Assembly: GCA_025716855.1 (NCBI GenBank)
Contig: JAIXMQ010000002.1
Span: forward strand, 62,001 to 126,000
Direction: 5' to 3'
Source: Pilaira anomala
Lineage: Eukaryota; Mucoromycota; Mucoromycetes; Mucorales; Mucoraceae
Length of the DNA: 64,000 nt
The translations under genes and the position numbers were made by a program. The first letter of the stretch is position 1. The number at the start of each line of letters is the position of its first letter. The notes under the pieces are model-generated. The model saw only the letters and a program-made list of their open reading frames with translations. It did not search any database and had not been told where the DNA came from. This document shows positions 47,488 to 61,042 of this stretch, piece after piece.

Positions 47488-48240
47488 AGTGATTCTTAAA
47501 GCGTCGTCAATGATAAAAGATTTCGTCTAGAGTATCTTAAGTTCTAGTATTAACCCAGATCAATCACCAAACAGTTTCCCCGGGGATATGGTAACTGTAT
47601 TATTGAGCTATTCATATTATTTATGGATAAGCTCTCTATAGAGGTAAAATCAAGGATAGCTGGGTTCTCTGGTCCTGTTTGTCGATCATTAATTTGCTCA
47701 GGAAATAACTCTCATTCCAGGGTTCAGGAAAATGCAATACCTATGCTTTTGGATGTTCCTGTTAACATGAGGGATTCGATTTCTGCAGACAAATCGTTTT
47801 TCAGTGAGGAACAGTTGGTAAAAGGGTTTAACTCTATCTTTCTGTATACCTCTATAATTAGAGAAAAGAAGCTCAAATGCAGGGAATATGGAGAGTGTAC
47901 TGGTGTAGTCACCACAAGAAACTTAATCGACCCTTTGAATACTCCGCCTTTTCTTTACGTATCTGTTCCTACTAATTTTACAAACATATAATTCCCAGAA
48001 AGAATCGAAACTTGTAACAGTCGTGCTGCCTACACATTACACGGTAGAGTATATTCTTCTTCTTTAAACTGGGATCATTTTTTTACCGTTCGCTATAAAA
48101 TTATCAATACTACAAAATATCTTGTACTTATTGATAATTTACATAACAACACTAAAATTATTACATCTGACATGATAAAAGCCGGAAAAATTCTTAAAAG
48201 ATATCCTCGTACTGTATACACCTACTACAAAAAATTATAG
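47050..48240 (+). pseudogene. Ubiquitin-specific-protease-like (C19) region of the transposon, broken
   Basis: LSNSCFIDANFELLWNAI (candidate catalytic Cys codon 47,262-47,264) fits the USP Cys box (N-S/T-C-x-x-N/D-A). Downstream blocks are EKKLKCREYGECTGVV, then PPFLYVSVP, like the USP zinc ribbon and following strand. RAAYTLHGRVYSSSLNWDHF is followed by FTVRYKI and KYLVLIDN, which fits the USP His box (His codon 48,076-48,078). The order Cys box, C-C region, His box is that of the C19 fold. It is disrupted by the A73 run, several frame changes near 47,500-47,620 and an in-frame TAA at 47,989-47,991. Whether it was fused to the transposase or a separate gene is not clear. It could also be another papain-like protease. 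Confidence 0.55.
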
Positions 48241-48435
48241 ATAATTTTGGGTATTTTAAAAAAGTTTTTTCTTAATAAACATATCATATAACCAAATTAT
48301 AAAGTATTTCTCCTGCATATTGGTGTATTTCATGCAAAAGTTATAAAAAACCTTATTCACGTGACGATATGACTTTTTATATTTTTATACTTTTCCCCGA
48401 CTTCAAGTAGTCAGTGATAACTTACAGTAGAGATA

Positions 48436-48615
48436 ATGGACCAAGAATTGGTCCAAAAAGGCGACAAGGGTAAAAGTTTGAGATCAAGTTCTGACTTGAA
48501 TTTAAAAGTGATGCGATCCAAGCTTCAGGAGAAAATAAAGATTTTTGAGAAGAGTTGGATCGATCAACTAAGTCTAGATAGACGAAAGCCCATCGCTAAT
48601 ATAATATCGGATTAA
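48436..48615 (+). CDS. Small open frame (59 aa), unknown
   Basis: ATG 48,436 opens a 59-codon frame (MDQELVQKGDKGKSLRSSSD, then KLQEKIKIFEKSWIDQL) ending at TAA 48,613-48,615, just right of the 3.8 kb transposon. It is Lys/Ser-rich with a short amphipathic helix. I recognise no family. It may be a fragment of a longer transposon protein rather than a gene. Confidence 0.25.
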   Translation: MDQELVQKGDKGKSLRSSSDLNLKVMRSKLQEKIKIFEKSWIDQLSLDRRKPIANIISD

Positions 48616-48804
48616 CATAAACTACTAGTATTTTTCTAATAATTAAATAACTATACTCACGTCATGATATTTTTCTCACGGGCAGTGAGCTTACGAATCT
48701 TGCCCTCGTAAAAATATTGAGAGATCACTATCCATAAAAAAACCATCATGCTCAACTTGATTCATGACTTAAGATTCTTTGGTTTTATGATTCCTCTGGT
48801 TCCT

Positions 48805-49260
48805 TGTTTCCAAGTGTGGTATGATTTTGGGTTTATTTTCAGCGGAGGCATCAATCAAATCAGCAGCATGTCTGTTTGTTGACCACTTTTTTTTCACACA
48901 ATATCAGACCATATTTAGTAACTTCGTAGCCGTTCTCTTCAATGCCTGTCTACATAAATCTCTCGAAACATTGTTGATACGCGTTGAAATTACCCAAGAT
49001 GTACACCAGTGGTTTATTTTCCTTAATTGGTTTTATCTCGTCAAAAGCCATTTTTGCTGCGATGTATACTATTTCTGCCTGTACATAAACAACACCAGCT
49101 GATCCATTTGCTTCTTCGCTCGCTAACGACTACTTCACCACTGACAGGTTCATGTGGAATATTCTTCCATAACCAATACATGCAATCGATTAACCCAATT
49201 TATCTTCACAGAAAAAGTATTTTCTATCAAGGTTTATTAGATAATGAATCACTTTGTAAT
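48805..49260 (-). pseudogene. Decayed coding remnant, minus strand, probably transposon-derived
   Basis: The minus strand gives protein-like stretches in shifting frames: IGLIDCMYWLWKNIPHEPVS at about 49,135-49,195, then SAGVVYVQAEIVYIAAKMAF, KPLVYILGNFNAYQQCFERF, a stop, and GIEENGYEVTKYGLILCEKK. The DCMYWLWKN string recalls PIF/Harbinger transposases (DCMHWxWKNCP), but the following sequence does not clearly fit. Recorded as a remnant of unknown family. Confidence 0.35.
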
Positions 49261-49263
49261 GCA

Positions 49264-49490
49264 TAAAACTATTGATATTTCTTACCGTTGGCAATAATTT
49301 GTTATTATTTCTTAATACAATCTCTTGTTTAGATAATACGTATAATAAAACAAGAGATTAAGACAGGTATTGGAAAGAAATGTTCATGTTTTGAAATAAA
49401 TAAATATGTAAAAGAAAGAAAAGGAAAGAGAAAGGGAAAGTGACTTAAATAAAAAAGTCAATAATCATGTGATACAGTTCGTTTGTTGAT
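49264..49490. repeat. Segment related to the inside of the 640-bp element
   Basis: This stretch shares ordered blocks with about 44,088-44,290: TACAATCTCTTGTTTAGATAA versus GAACAATCTCTTCTCTAGAT, AGAGATTAA, TTCAT-TTTTGAAATA and GAAAGAAAAG. It is likely a diverged fragment of the same transposon family. Confidence 0.45.
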
Positions 49491-49713
49491 TGCAAGCCTA
49501 TGGAATCGTTTTGCTGATGCAGAGTATTGTGTTACCTTGCCATGCTTTTTTTGAATGCTGGTAAATCTCTTCATTGCCCTGGGTCTGAAAAAAAAGTGTA
49601 TTTTTTATTTTGCACGTGCTTTAAATGTCTTCATCCATAATTGTAGTATCTTCTCTCCCCCTTTTTTTTATTTTCTTTTTATTTTTTATTCTTCTTCTTT
49701 TATATATATAAAA

Positions 49714-50553
49714 ATGACAGATCATTACTCTTTTGAAAATAACAACGAACGTAGACTTTCTTTAATTGATTCTGCTTCAAGTAGAACATTGTACCCGATT
49801 TCTTCATTTCGACATCATCCATATCAAATAGATAATAGTACACACTCAAGTCCTTCTAACTCAAGAAGAGGCTCTTTAACAGAACCAGTACTTCATGCCT
49901 CTTTTCGTCCAACTTCACACTTGTCTTTTAATTCCCCTCCTTCATCTCCTTCTTCCAGAAGATCTTCCATGGTTACAACACCTGAACAAGCATTAGGACC
50001 TCCACCCATCATAAATAATGTATCACCATGGAGAAGGGAATCACTTCCTTCTATTACACATTTAACTCAGGCTAAACCATCCGATTATCAATTTAAACAT
50101 GTTAGAATAGAAGATAATAGACGTCATTCAATTGCTGCAACTACAACTTCGAGGAAGTCAAGACAAAATTCGTTATCATCAAATACATTTGAACAGGACG
50201 ATAAATTAATGTCAAGAAGAGGCAGTGAACAAACACCTTATTCTCGCTCTCCAGAATTACGTGTTAGTCATAAATTAGCTGAACGTAAAAGAAGAAAGGA
50301 AATGAAGGATTTATTTGATGATTTAAGAGATTTATTACCTGTCGATAAGGGTTTAAAAACAAGTAAATGGGAAATATTAAGTAAAAGTAAGTAATATTTA
50401 AACTTTTATTATTATTATTATTATATTTTATTAATCCGACTTTCTTATCTAGCACTAGAATATATTCGAATCTTACATGAAAGAGAAGGTTTAATGGAAA
50501 GAGAAAAGGCTGATTTAATTAACGAATTATCTTGCTTAAAACGATCTACTTAA
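49714..50553 (+). CDS. Basic helix-loop-helix transcription factor
   Basis: Two exons, 49714-50386 and 50453-50553, encode 257 aa. The start is the first ATG after a pyrimidine-rich leader. About 190 residues of Ser/Arg/His-rich disordered sequence, with many RR-x-S sites that could be phosphorylated, precede the bHLH domain. The basic region [12 protein letters not shown] has the His/Glu/Arg positions of class B E-box (CACGTG) binders. Helix 1 is [12 protein letters not shown], the loop DKGLKTSK, and helix 2 WEILSKTLEYIRIL runs across the intron. A short leucine-zipper-like tail ([18 protein letters not shown]) ends the protein. Targets are unknown. Confidence 0.9.
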
Positions 50554-50864
50554 TAAAAATTATACTCTGCCACGTGTCTTGCCGAATTTGTTGCATTTAC
50601 TGAGTCCCTTCCTTTAATAATTATTGATTTTCAACCTATTTGCAACAAGTTCCTTTTACATAATACATCTTTTTTCTTTATGTATAATAGAGAACATATA
50701 TAACTTCTAACTATTAGAATATTTACCAAGAAAGAGGCAATTCAAAAAGTTACTTTTTTTTTTATGCACGTTTTTTTATTATTCAAAGAACGTCAGGCAC
50801 AAAAGAATAAAAATTGCCACATGTTTAATGATATCTCACGTGAAATATATTTTATTATGTATAT
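50554..50864. other. Intergenic between convergent genes
   Basis: About 310 bp between the 3' ends of the bHLH and BRAT1 genes; T-rich, no gene. Confidence 0.5.
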
Positions 50865-53621
50865 TTAATAACAATCCAACATATTTATATCATCGTCTGG
50901 ATCATTTGGTACAATTGATTGAGTCATCATATCAGCATTAATATCAAAAGCTTCCTCATATAGATGTTCAGGGTCTAAAGAGTCTTTTAATCGTACCATA
51001 TCTAATCCAGATAATGTATTCAAAAATTGTGTTATAAACTGATCATCTTGCTCGTATAATCTTTTACTTGTTTCTGTCACTGTAGATTGATACTGATTCA
51101 ATATAGTTGAAATCACTCTATAGGCCTCAATACGAACTACGCGAGTTATATCTGTACCACACTCTATTAACAATTCATCTGCTCGAATAGATTCAAAAAA
51201 CTTGTTAAATTCGTTTGTTTTAATCAGCTCTGGAGGTTTATTTTCATCCATCTTTTGTTTCTTCACATTCATTTTCTTTTGATTATAGATAATCCACAGT
51301 TTTTCAATCAAAGTACAAGCCCGTATACGTACATCTGAATCTTGATCTTGAATTAACTTTTTTATTAAAAAAGGACTATGTAGATAGGAGCATGAGTATC
51401 TTTACTTTAGTATATTCTATTTAACTTACCTTAAACTATCCTCGGATTGTCCCATTTCCATATTTATACCTTGGCATAATCGATATTGAGCTAAACAGAT
51501 GATTGTATCTAAACCAGCTCGACGAACAAACGCCTCACTATCATGAAGTAAACTGGGTAGCTTTTTTAATAAAGTTTTACTCTGTTCATGTCGCTGAATA
51601 TAACACCATCCTTCGTCATGTTTAATCATACTCTATTTTTTAAAATGAATACGTTTATCTATACCGAATTAATTTTTTTACTTACTGATAACACCTGTAA
51701 TGCAGATGCACGTACATAAGGTTCTGTATCTTGAATGCGATCAAATACTTGCAACGGCAAGTCAAAATTTAATCCAAACTTGATTCTCGTTTTACTGTAA
51801 GGCTAAAAAAAAAGGGTTTAGTTAAATACATAATCAATTGCTATTTAAACAAACCTCTTTAAATAAATTTCCAACAAAATTAATTACGACGTCTCTTATA
51901 TTCCATTCTGTATCAAATAATTTGTTGTTTAATTCGTTTACAAAAGTTTGACATACCGACTATATAGTCAATCGTTAAAATACAATCAAACAATAAATGA
52001 TATGAATACTTACGAATTCTGTAAGGAGAGTACCGATTTTATCATGGCCTACTAAATGATCGAATGATTCTAGAATAATAACTAAATTTTTAAAATCGCT
52101 TTGTTCCAACATATTGATAAGTGAATGAATTGACTTGTTTAATAGTTCAGGTTGTTCATAATGTTGAAGTGAGGTTAAAAGTAAGGTTAGGCAAGATTTC
52201 AATACACGTCCATCAGAGTAAAATAAACTATTATCTAATATATCGAATACTTGAACAAAACGAGGGTCCTTTTGTAAATAAAGTTAGCCTTAATGTAATA
52301 AAAGCTGTTTTCGTTTTTACCTCAGTTATGATCTTTGGATAGACTGAAATAAGTTTATCCATAATTTTCAAAATGGCTTGCATTAGATTGTTCTTGTTAC
52401 GATTCGTCACTAACAAACGTTTTATCTACATTACATTCCATTAGTATTCGCTTATATGTTGGTAGATATACCTTACATTTTTATACTCCTCGTTAGGTTT
52501 ATCTGATACACAACTGTCAAATAAAGAGAATAAGATATTCAAAGGTAATTGATTTTGAATGCTGGATCTTTGCAACAGTATTAATGAGGTATCAAGTAAA
52601 GATACACCAGTCATCAAATCTTCCATTTTTAATGCTTGTGCTATCATTGTATTTGAAATAAAAGAAATTTTTTGATATGCCAAATCAATAGTACTAGCAG
52701 TTGCCGTATCTTTTAAATCGAGTGAGTTTAAAGGATCCGTATCCCAAGCAAACAGTATCGATATTATTTCTAGCACCCGCGATCGAATAATCCTATTAGT
52801 GGAGCATAACAATTGCATGACCGGATGTAACTGAATAAACAACATTAGAACCATTCCAGTCATAGACGTATTATACACATCATTACCAACTTCTTTTCTC
52901 GGATATAATCGAGTGCAGTTTGTTCTTTCACGTTAACTATTTCCCAACAAAAGTCTAGTGCTGAAATAATTTGCTTTTCGTCACAATCAGGATGGAGAAT
53001 GGATAAGATGAGGGAGGAAGGATCCATAGCCTCAAGTAACGAGTGAGCATTTACTTTAAGTAAAGTTGAAAATAGTTGACAGGCCTCGGCTACAACATAA
53101 TTACTTTGATCGAGTAAAGCAAAAGTAATGAAAGAAGTTGCTTGCTTATTATGTAACAACCATGCATAGCCTTCAGGGCAATGAATGAATAATTTGCATG
53201 CTTCAATACAGGCACAGCGTAAGGCTCCTTCAGACGATCGAATTCCACTTGTAACCAATAGCAGTAGTTTTGGATATTGGTCCTGTAACTGTTTAAACAT
53301 GTCTGTCTTTCCAAAATAGATCACTTGTCCCATAAATCGTATACACAATGTCGTCACTCTATAGTCTTGATCGGGTATTTCGAGACAAGCCTACTCTAAT
53401 GTTAACAGCTTTATTCAATGTGAAAGAAAAAAAGATAAAATGGGGTTTACTTTATGAATGCTTTGAAAGATCTGACACTTGTCGTTTAATTTGGATATAT
53501 CTACTGTCGATATTACAAGTGTTAAATAAGATAAAACTTTCTCATACAAGGTATCATCAACAATAGTTTTTGATATATGAGGAAATGCTTTAATAATGTT
53601 AGAAGCTCGTTCCAGATCCAT
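50865..53621 (-). CDS. BRAT1: BRAT1 homologue (HEAT-repeat partner of INTS11)
   Basis: Nine minus-strand exons: 53621-53451, 53390-52887, 52830-52477, 52425-52321, 52268-52014, 51959-51855, 51802-51686, 51632-51430 and 51375-50865. They give 774 aa (human BRAT1 is 821). All joins keep frame; exon 6 uses a GTTTGT donor. The protein is almost entirely helical HEAT-like repeats. The N-terminus (KTIVDDTLYEKVLSYL) parallels VADDTCLEKLL of human BRAT1. The C-terminus (LSGLDMVRLKDSL and a final DINMLDCY) parallels the human tail, which also ends in DCY. In animals BRAT1 binds INTS11/INTS9, with its C-terminal Cys-Tyr reaching the INTS11 active site. That link is from memory of the published work. 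BRAT1 is absent from model yeasts. Confidence 0.82.
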
Positions 53622-53760
53622 TGATCACTATTCGTTTCGATTGAAGTGAAATAAAAGAGTTCCAAAAAAAAAGTAAAGTCGTATTTTTGATCAACCGTTG
53701 CGCGTTGTAACACGAAAATCCTTTTTTAATCACAAAATGAACTTTTCAATGGCTATTGCT

Positions 53761-53797
<37 letters not shown>

Positions 53798-54173
53798 GGA
53801 TCTGTTTATTCCATCTTGTCTCAATTTTCATGCTCTAAATATTCAATTATGCAAAGTATCTATTAGCATTTTGGTTTGAGGCAAGTTTTTAACTAGTACT
53901 TGCCGCTATAATTTAGGCTTGAGAACAATTGTTCAGATACTAGTACGTGCTGTTTATGCTTTAGTATCTGACATTTATTACGTCAATGCTTCAGCTTTAA
54001 AAATAAGCATCATGAGGTTTGTAAGTTCGACTGTACAAAGTATGGTATCAATTATGTATAGACTTATTTGATATACTCAGTATTGTACACTTGAAAACGC
54101 TACGTAAACAGGGAATGTATGAAAGCCGCTATTTTTTTAATTTTTGCTTTTGATTTAAAAAGGCGAATACTTT

Positions 54174-54208
<35 letters not shown>

Positions 54209-54236
54209 CCTTTTTCTTAGCTTTTAAATATATAAT
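53622..54236. other. Intergenic between divergent BRAT1 and CDC48
   Basis: About 0.6 kb divergent promoter region with an A29 run near 53,765-53,793 and a T29 run near 54,180-54,208. No gene seen. Confidence 0.5.
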
Positions 54237-57070
<2,834 letters not shown>

Positions 57071-57506
57071 TTAAAAACGATTGAATAAAATGATTTTTGT
57101 AACTTCAATTTTTTTTTAGGTCCCAATAGATTTAAAAATAAATAGTAGTAGAGTTCAGTCCTTTCTTCATTGATCCGACATAATTCTATCATTGCTAACT
57201 ATACGGGATTTTAACCATTTAAGATAAGAATGTCTTGGCAACATTTTACGCTAGATGTTAACAATTGGCTTCAAAGAGTATAAAGTATTGGTGGTGAATC
57301 ACAAGTCGAGTTAGTGTGACTAGATAAATCATTCTTGCATCATGCGGATTTAAAAACCTTTTTTCGGTATGAAAGCAGAGAAAGCTTACTCTTTTTTTTT
57401 TAATACTTTCAAATGGAAGAAAGCTTTGTGGTAAATATAATGTATTGACTACTTTTTTATTCTCTTACTGAACTAATCAAAACCTAAGCTTATAGACGAT
57501 CCTCGT
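57071..57506. other. Intergenic, no gene seen
   Basis: About 430 bp between CDC48 and the Rab GAP gene, both on the plus strand; it presumably contains the CDC48 terminator and the GAP promoter. Confidence 0.5.
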
Positions 57507-59178
57507 ATGTCATCCGACTCTTCAACAGTTATCAACCAAAAAGAACTAAAGATTTTGTATTCCAAGTCAAAAGTTTATGTTCATCCTTCAACTAATGTCA
57601 ACGACTTTATACCTGGCTATTTATCCCTTGTTGAAAAAGTAAAAAAAACTTAGATTTCTGATATTAAACAGAATTGAAACTTATTTTGCTTTTTTTTTTA
57701 GACACCACAAGAATATATCGTAGCGTGGACGCCAGAAGCAATGATTCCTTCTCAAGATATGAAAGCTTTTGTTCAAGTTGCCGCCAATCCTGAAACGACA
57801 GAAGAAATAGACTGTAAAAAATTAATTTTATTGGTTCATTTTATTTTATGCATGAATTGATTTCCTTGTCTATTGTAGCGTCAATTATGATTCCTTCCTC
57901 AAATGAAGAACAATCACTCTACGCAATGTCTGTTCCTATTGACACAATCCATTCACTTCTGATTAAAGCCCCTTGTTTTTCAAAATGGTACGGAAGCATT
58001 GTTTTTAACTTTAAGTCAGGTCAGAGTTCTGGTCCCTTTTGGTTTCATGATGATGAGAGTAAAAGCACTATGCTTCAAAAGAATACCCAAGGTGGCAGAT
58101 TTACAGACACCGATCATGGACAAGTCAGATGGGGAGGCGATGAATTCATCGAAAGGTTAGGTCAACTTGTGAAAGTAACAAAGTAAGTCTAGTTTTCTAT
58201 CAAATACAAAAAAGTAAAAACTTAAATGTCTTGTTATTGCATAGATCAAATGATACCGATAACTTGTATCTTATCGGTACTGAAGTTAATAAAGAATCAT
58301 CACCTCAAGAAAAGAAGATACAAGAAATCGCACCTTCAACGAACAACGATATGTTTGAATCAACCCAAATGGATCCATTGGTTGCTGTAAGCAATTAATT
58401 TTAAAATGCGTATGATATAAATTGAATTGAACGAAATACTTAATTTATAGATATTGAAAGAAGCCCGCTGGAATATTTTGGAAAAGCTTTCACGTGTTAC
58501 TAAATTCTCTAGAGATACTGCAGTCAATATATTAAGTAATCCTGTATCGCGATCTTTTGTTCCTTTATTACCTCCTAGTGTCCAAGAATTATGCTTAAAT
58601 GAAACAGTAAAGAAGACAGTAGACGAATACGATTCTGCCCGAATCTTTTTAGCTAAATGGGCCGCAGTTTTAGCAGCACAATCCGAAAGTTCTCTCCCAC
58701 CTGAAAGAAGATATAGGAATGTAGGTGTTTGGGGCCATGAAGGCTGGGAAGAAGATACCGCACTTGGTGTATTTGAAGTATTGAATTCCGAAAATAACTT
58801 GACAATTCCTACTCATACTAGAACGAAACCTGTTTCTAAAGATGATTGGGATTCTTATTTCGACAGCCATGGAAAATTATGCACGAATGAAGCTCTTGTA
58901 AGAAAAAATATATTCTGTGGTGGTTTGGAACCCGCTGTGAGAAAGGAAGCTTGGTTGTTTTTAACTGGTGTTTATCCTTGGGATTCAACTAAGGAGGAAC
59001 GTCGATTGATTAATGAAGAGAAAAGGTTTATATTATTTCACTTTACTTATCCAATATATATATATATATATTAATACGTTGCTGTCATAGAAATGAATAT
59101 CAATTATTGAAGAATAAATGGAGTCAAGATGAAGCTCGTAATAGTTCCCCTCATTTCCAAGATCAAAAACACAGAATT

Positions 59179-59245
<67 letters not shown>

Positions 59246-60242
59246 TAATTTTTGTAATAACAATAATCTTTTTAGATAAAGATGTTCATCGTACAGATAG
59301 AACAGTCGAGATCTATGCTGATGAAAATATGCCTAACCCAGATCCAGTGATGAATGTTGGGACAAATGAGAACTTGGAGGTTTTAAAACACATTTTATGT
59401 ACCTATAATGAATACAATACGGAGCTTGGATACGTTCAAGGTATGTCAGACCTTTTGTCTCCTCTATTTGCTGTTATTGGAGAAGAAGATTTAGCATTCT
59501 GGGCCTTTTCAGGTTTTATGAATCGAATGGTAAGTACTTTTTTTTTTTAAAAAAAAAATGCGTTTTATTTTAAAGAGGAAAACTAACACGATTAAAAGAA
59601 GTCTAATTTCTATAAAGATCAATCTGGCATGCATAAACAATTATTGACAATGGATCATTTGTTACAGTTTATGGATCCAACACTATACAAACATTTACAG
59701 CGTACAGACAGTGGTAACTTTTTTTTCTGTTTCAGATGGTTGTTAGTTTGGTTTAAACGGGAATTTTCTTGGAAAGATACGTTGACATTATGGGAAGTAC
59801 TTTGGACAGATTATTTGACAGATAAATTTCATTTATTTGTTGCTCTTTCTATATTAGATCAGGTAAGATATTAAACATATAAAAAGATTTTTATAATCAT
59901 CTAAAAGTACTTTAAAAGCATCGTGATATAATCATTGACTATTTAAAACATTTTGACGAAATCTTAAAATACACCAATGATTTATCAATGAACATTAATC
60001 TGGAAGAAACGTTACAAGGAGCCGAAATTCTCTATTATCAATTCAAACAACGTGTGGAAGCTGTCGAAAATAAACGTGAACAACTTGAATATTTGATTTC
60101 ATCAAAATCCGATTTAAGTGAACAAGATATTGCAGTTGCAAAAAGTGACTTATCTAAATTACCCAACATTGATGAACTATTAAGTGATTTACTTGGTTCT
60201 TCTTACGCTGATAAAGCTGCAACTGATGAAAAACAAACATAA
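57507..60242 (+). CDS. GYP7: TBC-domain Rab GTPase-activating protein (Gyp7/TBC1D15 type)
   Basis: Nine exons: 57507-57638, 57702-57813, 57879-58182, 58245-58386, 58451-59025, 59091-59179, 59276-59529, 59599-59862 and 59919-60242, giving 731 aa. The N-terminal domain (VYVHPSTNVNDFIPGYLSLV, EYIVAWTPEAM, FWFHDDES) is that of Gyp7/TBC1D15 proteins. The TBC domain begins at GGLEPAVRKEAWLFLTGVYP. It has the arginine-finger block DKDVHRTDR and the glutamine-finger block YVQGMSDLLSP, so GAP activity is expected. Gyp7 acts mainly on Ypt7/Rab7 at vacuole and late endosome membranes. A C-terminal coiled coil follows. Intron 6 is unusual: it holds an uninterrupted A62 run (59,182-59,243). Confidence 0.92.
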
Positions 60243-61042
60243 TAATAAGCCCTATTAACCTAACTGGAATGATAATAATAAAAAAAAAAACTAAATACGT
60301 TTAGTTCGTTTACCTGTGTTTTTTTTTTGTTCAGCGGGATAGCGGGATAATAGAAAAAAGAATAATTTTTATGATAAGCTTTACTCAGAAAAAATTAATG
60401 ACTCCACTAAAAACCATCCCTGAGTGTATAATAATATATTTTCTATAGACTTTTCTACAAGATATTGGTTGTTGAGTCAATTATGTAAGATGTAGATGGT
60501 TACAGTATTTTTTATGATAAGTTTAATTGTAAAAAAAGAGTAAAAAAAAAAAAAAATCAAATGAATTGTTCTTTTTGAAGTCAAGTTTATTTCGGAAAGC
60601 GAACCTTGATAAGATAAAAAAAGGGATCGTCTTGAAAGTTAAGCGGGGACAAAATTTTAGGCAATAATGACTGACTGACCTAAATTTGGAACTCTGACTC
60701 ATCGTTCATCATAACTTGAAATGTTTGAACAGAAGAGATGAAATCCAAGTCCGATATACTTTAATGATTTATCTCATTAAAAAATTCGAACAATTGTGTG
60801 AGTAAGATCTATTTACTTGAACCCCCAGTTTTATAGTATTATTATTACTATTATTATTATTATTCAAGCGAGGTCAGATGATGTTGGTTTCAAAATGTTA
60901 TAAGCCATGTCAAAATATGCCTTTAAAAAATTAGAGCCCTGAGTTTTAACATCCGTTTCCCCCACATTTATTTAAATAGAATAAAAATTTCGAATCTTTT
61001 TTTTTTTTCTTTTTACTTCACAAACATTTTAATAAATAAAAA
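60243..61042. other. Intergenic and ARG1 promoter region
   Basis: 0.8 kb, AT-rich, with an ATT trinucleotide repeat near 60,838-60,864 and a T-rich leader just before the argininosuccinate synthase start. No gene seen. Confidence 0.5.

Larger units (their letters stand above)
44612..48404 (+). mobile_element. 3.8 kb DDE (MULE-like) DNA transposon with a C19 protease-like region
   Basis: Left end TGGGTGCTGGGTAAAAGAG and right end CTTTTCCCCGACTTC match the ends of the 640-bp derivative just upstream, including the subterminal block TGGTGTATTTCATGCAAAAG. Unlike that derivative, the right inner inverted repeat is partly lost and no clear target duplication is seen (AGGTAAAA left, AAGTAGTC right). 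It encodes a broken transposase and a ubiquitin-protease-like region, described separately. A 73-bp A run at 47,413-47,485 sits inside the coding part. Confidence 0.75.

Noticed and set aside
47181..47492. Open frame ending in about 24 Lys codons
   Set aside because: The Lys tail is the A73 homopolymer. The informative part before it is kept as the protease-like region; the tail is not protein sequence to interpret.
59107..59550. Open frame running through a poly-Lys stretch
   Set aside because: The Lys run is translation of the A62 tract in intron 6 of the Rab GAP gene. Splicing from 59,179 to 59,276 gives the conserved DKDVHRTDR block.
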